Assembly (NCBI GenBank): GCA_003482905.1
Contig: DMXM01000026.1
Coordinates: 1-11,005 of the forward strand
Direction: 5' to 3'
DNA from: Elusimicrobiota bacterium
GTDB lineage: Bacteria > Elusimicrobiota > Elusimicrobia > Elusimicrobiales > UBA9959
DNA: 11,005 nucleotides
The notes under the pieces are model-generated. The model was given only the letters and a program-made list of their open reading frames with translations, was not told the DNA's origin and ran no database searches. Below, one piece after another: positions 1 to 6,262 of the stretch (the stretch's first letter is position 1; every line of letters starts with the position of its first letter). Position numbers and translations under genes: made by a program.

Positions 1-15
1 CCCCACTCCTCAAAT

Positions 16-55
16 CCTAAATTTAATGCGGAGTACTCCGTTATGCGGAGTAGCT
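16..55 (+). repeat. Left terminal inverted repeat of the RIT element
   Basis: This 40-bp arm is the reverse complement of 3418-3457 except at position 35 (A here, G in the complement of the right arm). It contains two direct copies of ATGCGGAGT (26-34 and 43-51) and an inverted half copy (35-40). CGGAGTACTCCG at 29-40 is therefore a perfect 12-bp palindrome, as expected of a recombinase binding and exchange site. Confidence 0.95.
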
Positions 56-83
56 CACAAAAAGTTATTACCAGCGCATCATT

Positions 84-111
84 TTGACAGCCTTTTACTC
101 CGCATTATCAT
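84..111 (+). promoter_or_regulatory. Predicted sigma70 promoter of the recombinase trio
   Basis: A perfect -35 box TTGACA (84-89) is followed after 16 bp by TATCAT (106-111), five of six matches to the -10 consensus. Transcription would start near 118 and leave a leader of about 110 nt before the first gene. The internal terminal-repeat copy at 97-108 overlaps the spacer and -10 box, so recombinase bound there should block RNA polymerase. That autorepression is inferred from position only. Confidence 0.6.
97..108 (+). repeat. Internal copy of the recombinase-site motif, left end
   Basis: ACTCCGCATTAT is the inverse complement of ATAATGCGGAGT at 3365-3376 near the other end. Its inner edge is 93 bp from the left tip (16-108), and the right-hand copy is also exactly 93 bp from the right tip (3365-3457). 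The equal spacing implies that this copy belongs to the functional end. It lies between the -35 and -10 boxes of the predicted element promoter and overlaps the -10. Confidence 0.75.
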
Positions 112-228
112 GTTATCCTTTGAATCTGTTTAGCTCACCGACCTAGCCTTCCCAATCTATCTTTAGTTACCCTTCTTTGGGCGGCCTGTGCCGTCTCAAG
201 TAGTAAATCCAAACAATGGGGGGAAATC

Positions 229-1470
229 ATGCTGTTAAAATTCTTCAGTTCCAGCGGTCGCATTCGCGCATTGCAAGGAGGCCCTATGGGAGCGTATTTT
301 GATGGGTTCGCCCGCACACTTGCGCAAGATGGTTACGCACAGATTACGGCCCGCTCTCACATCCGTGCGGCGGAGCACTTTGCAGCCTGGGCAGATCGCC
401 AGGGCCTCTCGCTTAAGAGTCTTAACGAGGAAACACTCAAGCGATTCTGGCACCATCTGCCTCGCTGCCGATGTCCACGGTATGGCTGCTCAAAACGGAA
501 CTTATCGCATGGCGCGGGACTGTTCCTGAAACACCTGGAAGATATTGGCATCATCCAGCCCGCCAAGGCTGCCGACCCCGTTTTGGAACCGACTCTTTTA
601 GCTGCCTTCGGTCGCTGGATGCGAGAGCATCGCGGCTGCTGTAAGGCCACCCTCAATAACTACGGGAATCACATTAGCGAGCTTCTTCATCGTCTCGGTG
701 AAAACCCTGAACGGTTTGACGCGCGAAGTCTGCGCCAGTTCGTTCTTGAAGGAAAACAGACATGTGGGGCATGGGCAGCGAAGACCCGCACCACGGCGCT
801 TCGGATGTTCCTCCGGTTTCTCATCGCGGAAGGCAAATGTGCTTCTACATTGGAGGGGGCAATTCCCGTCTTAGCACTTTGGCGGCTGTCCTCATTGCCC
901 CGGTACCTGCAGCCAGCCGAGGTGGAGCGTCTAATCGCGTCATGCAGTCCCGCATCACCATGCGGCCTTCGCGATCGTGCGATTCTGCTCCTGCTGGCAC
1001 GATTGGGCTTGCGGGCAGGCGACATCGTTCATCTGCGACTACAGGATATCGACTGGAAAGACGGCTGGATCCGCGTTTGCGGAAAGGGCCGCCTTCAATC
1101 CCGACTGCCGCTTAGCCAGGAAGTCGGACGTGCACTGGTGGCGTATCTCAAAGGCGGCCGCCCCCGGACCGACAGCGACGCCGTCTTTGTCCGTAGTCGC
1201 GCGCCGTTTCGTGAGTTTCACTCGCATGCGGCTGTTTCGGTTATTGTTGGCCAGACTTTCCACCGGGCTCAGGTTACCCGACCGTGCCGTGGAGCCGCCC
1301 ATCTGCTTCGCCATTCCATCGCCACGTCCATGCTGCGACAAGGAGCCTCGCTTCAGGAGGTAGCTGTCCTGCTGCGGCATCGTTCGATCCAGACGACGCA
1401 AATCTACGCAAAAGTCGATGTAGTGGCCCTGCGAAGGATTGCCCAGCCTTGGCCGGAGGTGCAATCATGA
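229..1470 (+). CDS. Tyrosine recombinase, first of the RIT trio (RitA-like)
   Basis: This 413-residue protein is a tyrosine-family site-specific recombinase that would cut and rejoin the element ends through a 3'-phosphotyrosine intermediate. An N-terminal SAM-like DNA-binding region (about residues 20-200) precedes the catalytic domain (about 225-400). The catalytic set is complete: Arg262 (GLRAGD), Lys286 (CGKGR), His358 and Arg361 (HLLR), His384 (LRHRS) and nucleophile Tyr393 (TQIYAKVD). The ATG at 229 follows a G-rich Shine-Dalgarno (218-223). A second ATG at 286 has a stronger AAGGAGG, but the residues before it (GRIRALQGGP) look like the conserved N-terminus of such integrases, so I kept 229. 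The stop overlaps the next start as ATGA. It is the promoter-proximal gene of the trio, and the match to this family is clear. Confidence 0.9.
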   Translation: MLLKFFSSSGRIRALQGGPMGAYFDGFARTLAQDGYAQITARSHIRAAEHFAAWADRQGLSLKSLNEETLKRFWHHLPRCRCPRYGCSKRNLSHGAGLFLKHLEDIGIIQPAKAADPVLEPTLLAAFGRWMREHRGCCKATLNNYGNHISELLHRLGENPERFDARSLRQFVLEGKQTCGAWAAKTRTTALRMFLRFLIAEGKCASTLEGAIPVLALWRLSSLPRYLQPAEVERLIASCSPASPCGLRDRAILLLLARLGLRAGDIVHLRLQDIDWKDGWIRVCGKGRLQSRLPLSQEVGRALVAYLKGGRPRTDSDAVFVRSRAPFREFHSHAAVSVIVGQTFHRAQVTRPCRGAAHLLRHSIATSMLRQGASLQEVAVLLRHRSIQTTQIYAKVDVVALRRIAQPWPEVQS

Positions 1471-2381
1471 TGCCACTACCCCAAGCGGTTGAGTCGTACG
1501 TGGCCCTCCGGCAAGCCACGGGTTTCGCGTTTAAATCCGCAGGCTCCCTATTGAGGAGTTTTGCTGCGTTCTCGCAAAGCAGAGGCGAATCGCATGTGTG
1601 TGCGCCGACCGCCATTGAATGGGCCGCACTGGCTCGTTCCCTTTCGCAGCGAGCCCGGCGATTGGGAACTGTTGTCCGATTCGCCCGCCATCTCCGGGCT
1701 GAAGATGCGCGCCACGATATTCCACCACCTGCCTTTGGCACCGAGAACAGAACGCGGCCAACCCCCTTCATCCTGACCCAAGAGCAGATTCAACGACTGG
1801 TCCAGGCAGCTTCAGAATCGGGATACCGGACGCTGCGTCGATCGACCTACAGCACGCTATTCGCGCTACTGGCCTGCACTGGTCTGCGGGTGTCAGAGGC
1901 CATTGAACTGCGGTTTGAGGATATAACAACCGATGGTCTCGTGATTCGGTGTACAAAGTTCCGAAAAAGCCGACTGGTCCCACTACATGAGACTACGCGA
2001 GCCGGACTTGAGCGCTACTTGCAGCAGCGACGTGCTTATACCCCGGTGGATGATCATATATTCATCTCGCTTCGCAGAAAGCCGCTCTTGATCACGGACG
2101 TGGAATCGGCATTTAGAACAGCGGCACGCGCCATCGGACTACCGGACGGACCTTCGCGTCGGCGGCCGACGCCGCACTCGCTTCGGCACACTTTCGCAGT
2201 CCGAGCACTCCAGTTGTGTCCTGCTGGCCGGGATGCTATCACACAGCACATGGTGGCGCTCTCAACCTACCTCGGTCACGGCAAGGTAACCGACACCTAC
2301 TGGTACCTGGAAGCTGTGCCGGAGCTGATGACTGATATTGCGGACTGTTGTGAACGTTTTGCCATGGGAGGAAAGTCATGA
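1467..2381 (+). CDS. Tyrosine recombinase, second of the RIT trio (RitB-like)
   Basis: This 304-residue tyrosine recombinase shows a complete catalytic set: Arg141 (GLRVSE), Lys164 or Lys167 (TKFRKSR), His237 and Arg240 (HSLRHTF), His271 (YLGHGKV) and probable nucleophile Tyr280 in TYWYLE. Tyr280 is nine residues after His271, the same spacing as in the other two recombinases. The reading frame stays open upstream to 1284, but the real start is ATG 1467. It overlaps the previous stop as ATGA and is preceded by GGAGG (1455-1459) with a 7-nt spacer. An alternative ATG directly follows at 1470. The N-terminal DNA-binding half is shorter than in its neighbours. The ATGA overlaps on both sides imply translational coupling and fixed stoichiometry of the three recombinases. 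Confidence 0.9.
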   Translation: MMPLPQAVESYVALRQATGFAFKSAGSLLRSFAAFSQSRGESHVCAPTAIEWAALARSLSQRARRLGTVVRFARHLRAEDARHDIPPPAFGTENRTRPTPFILTQEQIQRLVQAASESGYRTLRRSTYSTLFALLACTGLRVSEAIELRFEDITTDGLVIRCTKFRKSRLVPLHETTRAGLERYLQQRRAYTPVDDHIFISLRRKPLLITDVESAFRTAARAIGLPDGPSRRRPTPHSLRHTFAVRALQLCPAGRDAITQHMVALSTYLGHGKVTDTYWYLEAVPELMTDIADCCERFAMGGKS

Positions 2382-3391
2382 TACCAATCGCGCCACATCT
2401 GACGGTATTCTTCCAGAGCCGCCTCGCCGTAGAACGCTGCGTCAGTAGCAATACATCCGATTCTTATGCGTATGCGTTCAGGCTGCTCTTGGAATATGCG
2501 AGCAATCGCTTGAATGTCCCGCCTTCGCAATTACATCTGGAGCAGATCGACGCCCCAATGGTGGTCGACTTCTTGAGCCATCTTGAAACCGCTCGTGCCA
2601 ATAGTCCAGGTTCAAGAAACGCACGGTTGGCCGCGATCAAGTCCTTCATGCACTTCATGGAGTTTCGGGAGCCTTCCGCTATGGAACATATTCGGCGCAT
2701 TCTGAGCATCCCACCGAAAAAGGCCGAGACGCGTCTGGTTAAGCATCTGACGGTGGAAGAGATGCAGGCTATTCTGAACACGCCTGAACCAACCGGATGG
2801 GATGGCCTTCGTGACCGCGCGATGTTGCACCTGTGCTTCGCTGCGGGATTGCGCGTTTCTGAATTGGTCGGGCTTCGACTCGCCGATGTAACGTTACAGC
2901 CACATGCCTGCATTGTTGTTCACGGCAAGGGTCGGAAGGAACGTTGTCTGCCGCTCTGGAAGGTAACCACGACGGCTCTGCGTTCATGGTTGGCGATTCG
3001 GGGCACGAGCTTGGCGTCGGAGGTATTCCTTAACGCGCGTGGTCAGACAATGACCCGGTCGGGCTTCGAGTACATCCTGGAAAAACATGTTCGGACGGCG
3101 TCAAGCTCCTGCCCGTCGCTTCTCACGAAGCACGTCTCCCCGCATGTCCTGAGACATACCTGCGCACTTACCGTGCTTCAAGCGACCAAGGATTTGCGGA
3201 AAGTTGCCTTGTGGCTCGGTCACGCACATATGCAAACTGCGGAGATCTATACGCGGGTTGATCCCTCGGTAAAGCTTGAAGCCCTCGAAGCAATGGTGGC
3301 TCCAAAGCTGCGCACTGGCCGATTCAAGGCTACCGACAAACTGATCGCCTCATTGGCGCCACACATAATGCGGAGTTCGAAGATGCCATAA
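2378..3391 (+). CDS. Tyrosine recombinase, third of the RIT trio (RitC-like)
   Basis: This 337-residue protein has XerC/D-like organisation. A core-binding domain (about residues 5-105) is followed by the catalytic domain (about 120-310) with Arg159 (AGLRVSE), Lys184 (HGKGRKER), His256 and Arg259 (HVLRHTC), His282 (WLGHAHM) and nucleophile Tyr291 (AEIYTRVD). The start ATG overlaps the previous stop as ATGA, with GGAGG (2367-2371) six bases upstream. About 25 residues follow the catalytic domain. Their codons run into the right end of the element: the internal repeat copy at 3365-3376 lies inside this reading frame and encodes part of HIMRSS near the C-terminus. Coding sequence and recombination site therefore constrain each other here. 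Confidence 0.92.
   Translation: MIPIAPHLTVFFQSRLAVERCVSSNTSDSYAYAFRLLLEYASNRLNVPPSQLHLEQIDAPMVVDFLSHLETARANSPGSRNARLAAIKSFMHFMEFREPSAMEHIRRILSIPPKKAETRLVKHLTVEEMQAILNTPEPTGWDGLRDRAMLHLCFAAGLRVSELVGLRLADVTLQPHACIVVHGKGRKERCLPLWKVTTTALRSWLAIRGTSLASEVFLNARGQTMTRSGFEYILEKHVRTASSSCPSLLTKHVSPHVLRHTCALTVLQATKDLRKVALWLGHAHMQTAEIYTRVDPSVKLEALEAMVAPKLRTGRFKATDKLIASLAPHIMRSSKMP
3365..3376 (-). repeat. Internal copy of the recombinase-site motif, right end
   Basis: ATAATGCGGAGT is the inverse complement of 97-108 and lies within the last codons of the third recombinase gene. Its inner edge is 93 bp from the right tip, the same spacing as at the left end. This makes the two ends symmetrical arrays of four sites: three full 9-bp copies of the ATGCGGAGT motif and one half copy. 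Confidence 0.75.
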
Positions 3392-3417
3392 TGCTTTACC
3401 TTTAATCGTTTTTTTCG

Positions 3418-3457
3418 AGCTACTCCGCATAACGGAGCACTCCGCATTAAATTTAGG
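3418..3457 (-). repeat. Right terminal inverted repeat of the RIT element
   Basis: This 40-bp arm is the inverse complement of 16-55 with one mismatch. It carries inverted copies of the 9-bp motif at 3422-3430 and 3439-3447, with a half copy between them. The central palindrome is CGGAGCACTCCG, interrupted at its two central bases, unlike the perfect palindrome at the left end. Confidence 0.95.
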
Positions 3458-3631
3458 CTATAAAGAATGGCCGAAGTTCCTTGGTAATGGCCCTATGGCA
3501 GGCGCGCTGCTGCGCAGGCTGCTTCATACGTGCCATACCATAACCTTTCCTAAAGGAGTGAACCTGAGTAAGCCCAAGTATGAGATGCCGGCCAGCGAAG
3601 ACATGTAAGCTACGTAACCCGAAGTGTAGGC

Positions 3632-3668
3632 CCGGCGGCCGGAGCGCACAATGCGCCCCGGCCGCCGG
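3632..3668. repeat. GC-rich nested hairpin
   Basis: CCGGCGGCCGG (3632-3642) is perfectly complementary to 3658-3668. Inside it, GCGCA (3644-3648) pairs with TGCGC (3652-3656), leaving the 3-nt loop CAA and a single A/C mismatch between the two helices. There is no T-run after it on either strand, so it is not a standard intrinsic terminator. It could be a REP-type element or part of a structured RNA. Confidence 0.75.
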
Positions 3669-3681
3669 CTATTGTGGGCTG

Positions 3682-3750
3682 AAACCATTGCCAGATGTCG
3701 CTACAGAGCCATCCCACAGGCAAATCGTGCCTCAACATCTGGACTGGTTT
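3682..3750. repeat. Three-tier inverted repeat (possible structured RNA)
   Basis: AAACCA (3682-3687) pairs with TGGTTT (3745-3750), and CCAGATGT (3691-3698) pairs with ACATCTGG (3735-3742). Within the loop, AGGCA (3719-3723) can pair with TGCCT (3729-3733). Small internal loops (TTG opposite AC) separate the helices, as in folded RNAs or in imperfect-hairpin recombination sites. No family was recognised. Confidence 0.6.
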
Positions 3751-3821
3751 AACTGAACATTAGCGGTTTGGATTCAGTGGGCGGCAAAGGCAGCCTGCGT
3801 TTTTTGCAGAAGAATGTCAGA

Positions 3822-4886
3822 CTACTTCCGCCCTCCGCCCAGTTCGGCCTGAATGGTTGTAATTTCGGGTAGGCTTGACTTGAATTTTTTGGGCAACGCC
3901 TGAGTGAGCTGATATTCCGAAACACCGATTGGCTTACGAATGTCACTTAAGGCATACTCAACGACGACTTTGTCCTTGCTCTTGCATATAAGTATGCCCA
4001 CTGTCGGATTATCGTGCGGGGTCCGGAACCGGGCGTCCACAGCCTTGAGATAGAAATTCATTTTTCCTGCATGCTCCGGCTCAAAATCTGCTGTTTTCAA
4101 TTCCACCACTACATAACAGCGCAGCTTGGTATGGTAGAACAGCAGATCAATGAAGAACTCCCTGTCCCCGGCCTTGAGCGGCACCTGTCGTCCAACATAG
4201 GCGAATCCCGCGCCAAGTTCAAGGAGAAATTGCGTGACATGTTCAACCAGAGCACTTTCAAGCTCCCGCTCTTTGTAGTCGGCGGTCATTGAAAGAAAGT
4301 CGAAGATATACGGGTCCTTCAGAGTCTGCACGGCCAGATCGGATTGTGGTTTCGGGAGCGTAACCGCGAAGTTGCTGACAGCCTTGCCCCCTCGACGATG
4401 AAGGCCGCTCTCGATTTGGTGAACAAGAACACTGCGGCTCCAGTTGTGCTCAATAACGCCCCGCACATAATACAGCGCCTCATCGATATTTCCGCATTTG
4501 GAAATTATGGCGATGTTATGCCCCCACGGGATACTAGTAATTTTCGCAACAAGCTGTTGCGCTATTTGGCCAACAGGCTGTTGGCCAATTGGTTTCCCCT
4601 GGCTATAGAACAGATACCACTGCTTGATGTATTTCAAATTGCTCTGGGAAAACCCCGTCATCCCAGGAAATTCCGCCGCCAAATCCTTGCTTAGCTGGGG
4701 CAGGAACCCGTCGCCCCACTCGGAATGTGTCTGTTTGGCGACAATCTCAGCGCCAAGCTCCCAGTAAAATTTAAGGAGCTGCGTATTGACCGTGACGATG
4801 GCCTTAAGCTGTGCCTTACGGATTCGCGCTTTAATATCAGCAAGCCAATCCCTATATCCCTTACTGGAGGTCAGGTTAAATTTCAT
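3822..4886 (-). CDS. DUF1016/YhcG-family PDDEXK nuclease domain protein
   Basis: This 354-residue protein has the two-part layout of the DUF1016 (YhcG) family. The helical N-terminal region (about residues 10-170; note YWELGAEIV and GFSQSNLKYIKQWY) is the DUF1016_N type. The C-terminal domain (about 185-345) is a PDDEXK-fold nuclease. The catalytic signature is Asp247 in FFIDLLFYH followed by Glu262-x-Lys264 in VVVELK, with a candidate upstream acidic residue near Glu215. Length and both halves look full size. The ATG at 4886 has AAGGG nine bases upstream. Family members are often found in mobile or defence-associated regions, and this one stands alone between a RIT element and palindromic DNA. 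Its base composition is lower in GC than the genes to the right, which suggests transfer. The substrate and any defence role are unproven. Confidence 0.88.
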   Translation of the reverse strand: MKFNLTSSKGYRDWLADIKARIRKAQLKAIVTVNTQLLKFYWELGAEIVAKQTHSEWGDGFLPQLSKDLAAEFPGMTGFSQSNLKYIKQWYLFYSQGKPIGQQPVGQIAQQLVAKITSIPWGHNIAIISKCGNIDEALYYVRGVIEHNWSRSVLVHQIESGLHRRGGKAVSNFAVTLPKPQSDLAVQTLKDPYIFDFLSMTADYKERELESALVEHVTQFLLELGAGFAYVGRQVPLKAGDREFFIDLLFYHTKLRCYVVVELKTADFEPEHAGKMNFYLKAVDARFRTPHDNPTVGILICKSKDKVVVEYALSDIRKPIGVSEYQLTQALPKKFKSSLPEITTIQAELGGGRK

Positions 4887-4967
4887 AATTTGAATCCCTT
4901 TTTCATTCTATAATTTTATCCGCCCGAATTGGCATTTTTTGCTTAGAGATTCCGGCTCACATAGAAT

Positions 4968-5005
4968 TTCGAATCCCCTTGACCCCTAAGTCAACCGGAT
5001 TCGAA
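4968..5005. repeat. 38-bp nested palindrome upstream of the nuclease gene
   Basis: TTCGAATCC (4968-4976) is perfectly inverted at 4997-5005, and inside it TTGAC (4979-4983) pairs with GTCAA (4990-4994) around the loop CCCTAA. A symmetrical CC/CC internal loop separates the helices. The outer arms resemble the T-loop sequence of a tRNA (GTTCGAATCC on the minus strand), but no acceptor stem or anticodon arm accompanies them. Confidence 0.65.
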
Positions 5006-5021
5006 CTTTTGAGGTTTTAGA

Positions 5022-5036
5022 CGGTGCCAGGGACCG
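5022..5036. repeat. REP-like imperfect palindrome
   Basis: CGGTGCCAGGGACCG pairs arm to arm around a central A with one mismatch. It resembles the short GGTGCC-type palindromes dispersed between genes in many bacteria. Only one copy lies in the window, so repetitiveness cannot be judged here. Confidence 0.3.
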
Positions 5037-5222
5037 CTAACAGGAACTTTTCGCCCTCATAACCTGTAACCCGGAAGAGGTCCAGGGTCAGGAAAAAGGC
5101 AGGAACAAATCGGGTTTTCCAAATGAAGGCTTGCTTTAAAAAGTTCGGTTTTGGCCCCCGTTGACCGCGCCAATTTATGCCCGTTAGTGGCCCGATGAAG
5201 AAGGCTTCTTCGGAGACAGAAC

Positions 5223-5249
5223 AAAACCGCGCCGTCAAGGCGCGGTTTT
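5223..5249. terminator. Strong bidirectional intrinsic terminator
   Basis: An 11-bp perfect stem, AAAACCGCGCC (5223-5233) with its complement (5239-5249), closes the loop GTCAA. On the plus strand it continues into TTTTCATTTT, and on the minus strand into TTTTGTTCTG. It would insulate the operon starting at 5402 from upstream transcription. A smaller hairpin, GAAGAA-GGC-TTCTTC, lies just before it (about 5196-5211). The transcript it terminates is not obvious, because the nearest plus-strand gene upstream is the RIT trio. Confidence 0.8.
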
Positions 5250-5350
5250 CATTTTCCGGTCGATTGCAGGCAATTTGCAACTGCAGCCCTGACCTTCCCC
5301 CTGTTTATTGACCCACTGCCAGGTTATTAAATCCTACGCACCGGCCGCCT

Positions 5351-5396
5351 TTGCCGCAAACGCCTGAAAGAATTAAGATAAAATAACAGCGGAGGG
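5351..5396 (+). promoter_or_regulatory. Possible promoter and Shine-Dalgarno of the 5402 operon
   Basis: TTGCCG (5351-5356) and TAAGAT (5374-5379) are 17 bp apart, with four of six matches each to the -35 and -10 consensus. GGAGGG (5391-5396) lies five bases before the ATG. The ribosome-binding site is convincing and the promoter is tentative. Confidence 0.4.
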
Positions 5397-5401
5397 CGAA
5401 A

Positions 5402-6262
5402 ATGAGATCCATACTCGCGGGGGCGCTGCTGGCGCTTGCTGTTCACGTTGCGGCCGCGGACGGGCCCGAACCGGTATTTTATCCATCCCGGCCTTCACAG
5501 GCCGCCATCGCCCTTTTTAACGCCGGGACGCCCTCGGTAAAACTTACCGCGGGTCCGGCATACAATGCCGGCGACAGGCTGTTCTTCACGGCGGTATACG
5601 CCTTATACTACCCGCCCAGGGGGCTGGCCCGGTTCCCGGACGGGGGCCGGGCGGCGCAGGCCTACGCGGCAGCGTATCTTTACGAAGCCCTGCCGGGAGG
5701 AAAACCTCCGCGCCTGGCCGGCAAGTTCGGGCACTGCGATATGTTCCTGGACGCCAGAACGTCCATGCTGTACAGGGACGGGGAGCTGCTGGTCAGGTTT
5801 TCAGCGGTGAACCCGCGGCACGCCCTGGAAGGCGGCACTCGCCTGAAAAAAGCCTACTATTACGCCGTCTCCCCGGCGTCGGGCAAGATCCGCGCCCTTG
5901 AGAAAGCGCCCGCCTGGCCGGACAAATACCCGGAAGCGGACTCCGGCGCCCACCTGCAGTTTTTCAGGCCGGCGGCGGCGGACCTTGAAGGCCTGGGGCT
6001 GCCCTCGCCGCTGCCCTACATAGCGGGCGGCGGGAACGACGCCCGCCTGAAGCGCATAGTCCTCGGCGAGGAAAAGTCCGACCGCCTGCTGCGGCTGGAA
6101 ATACTCAGACACTGGCTGCGTACCGGCAGGCGCGCCCTGGCCGAAGGGACGGCGCAAGAACTTAAAGCCAGGCTGCCCGGCGTGCCGGCGCTCAAACGCT
6201 ATCTGGCCGAAGAGGATATAAAGGCGGCCGAAACTATACTCGCCGCAGCGGAGCAAAAATGA
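5402..6262 (+). CDS. Exported protein of unknown function
   Basis: This 286-residue protein begins with a clear Sec signal peptide (MRSILAGALLALAVHVAAA, cleavage near residue 19). I do not recognise a family. The mature part has an aromatic-rich, beta-like N-terminal half (residues 45-160) with FFTAVYALYYPP (61-72) and a lone Cys112 in FGHCDMFLD. A helical C-terminal third (about 215-285), rich in Arg, Leu, Ala and Lys, follows. The start is supported by GGAGGG five bases upstream. The stop overlaps the next start as ATGA, so the two proteins are translationally coupled and probably work together in the periplasm or at the outer membrane. High GC content and codon choice match the following genes and differ from the left-hand mobile region. 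A coding gene is near certain, but its role is unknown. Confidence 0.85.
   Translation: MRSILAGALLALAVHVAAADGPEPVFYPSRPSQAAIALFNAGTPSVKLTAGPAYNAGDRLFFTAVYALYYPPRGLARFPDGGRAAQAYAAAYLYEALPGGKPPRLAGKFGHCDMFLDARTSMLYRDGELLVRFSAVNPRHALEGGTRLKKAYYYAVSPASGKIRALEKAPAWPDKYPEADSGAHLQFFRPAAADLEGLGLPSPLPYIAGGGNDARLKRIVLGEEKSDRLLRLEILRHWLRTGRRALAEGTAQELKARLPGVPALKRYLAEEDIKAAETILAAAEQK

Larger units (their letters stand above)
16..3457 (+). mobile_element. RIT element (three tandem tyrosine recombinases), complete
   Basis: This 3,442-bp unit carries three consecutive tyrosine recombinase genes on one strand and nothing else. It is bounded by 40-bp inverted repeats (16-55 and 3418-3457) that match at 39 of 40 positions. 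This is the defining layout of Recombinase-In-Trio elements, in which three different recombinases are co-translated and presumably act together on the palindromic ends. All three reading frames are intact and each keeps the full Arg-Lys-His-x-x-Arg-His-Tyr catalytic set, so the element looks recent and potentially active. No direct target repeat is evident: the bases outside the left tip (caaat) differ from those outside the right tip (ctata). Only 15 bp of left flank is visible, so the original insertion target cannot be reconstructed from this window. Confidence 0.9.
3458..3821. other. Non-coding, palindrome-rich stretch right of the RIT element
   Basis: No convincing gene is present in these 364 bases. 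A short open frame at 3558-3608 (16 codons, GTG or CTG start behind AAAGGAG at 3552-3558) is too short to support as a gene. The rest is dominated by two nested inverted repeats, listed separately, both within 200 bp of the 3' end of the minus-strand nuclease gene. The stretch could be the remains of another mobile element, a structured RNA or a compound terminator region. The sequence does not decide between these. Confidence 0.5.
4887..5401. other. Intergenic region between the nuclease gene and the plus-strand operon
   Basis: These 515 bases contain no supported gene. They hold the nested palindrome at 4968-5005, a REP-like palindrome at 5022-5036, the bidirectional terminator at 5223-5249 and the promoter/ribosome-binding region of the operon starting at 5402. 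Composition shifts here from AT-richer accessory DNA to the GC-rich right half, so the boundary of acquired DNA probably lies in this stretch. Confidence 0.55.

Noticed and set aside
1284..1466. Longer N-terminus for the second recombinase (ATG at 1284)
   Set aside because: It would overlap the first recombinase by almost 190 bp. The ATG at 1467 has a good Shine-Dalgarno and the ATGA overlap seen again at the next junction.
1..3457. CRISPR array or integron
   Set aside because: The repeated 9-bp motif occurs only at the element ends as mirrored sites. The three recombinases form a RIT trio and lack the extra insertion typical of integron integrases.
3558..3608. 16-codon frame behind AAAGGAG
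   Set aside because: It needs a GTG or CTG start and is too short to judge. It could be a leader peptide or the stump of a disrupted gene, but nothing confirms either.
4968..5015. tRNA gene on the minus strand
   Set aside because: Only a T-loop-like GTTCGAATCC is present. No acceptor stem, D-arm or anticodon arm could be placed around it, and the sequence is better explained as a nested palindrome.
5017..5280. Minus-strand open frame of 87 codons
   Set aside because: It starts with TTG, reads straight through the strong terminator stem at 5223-5249, overlaps a REP-like palindrome and resembles no family. It is more likely chance.
5308..5333. Promoter TTGACC with TATTAA or TAAATC for the 5402 operon
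   Set aside because: Spacers of 11 to 14 bp are too short for a sigma70 promoter.
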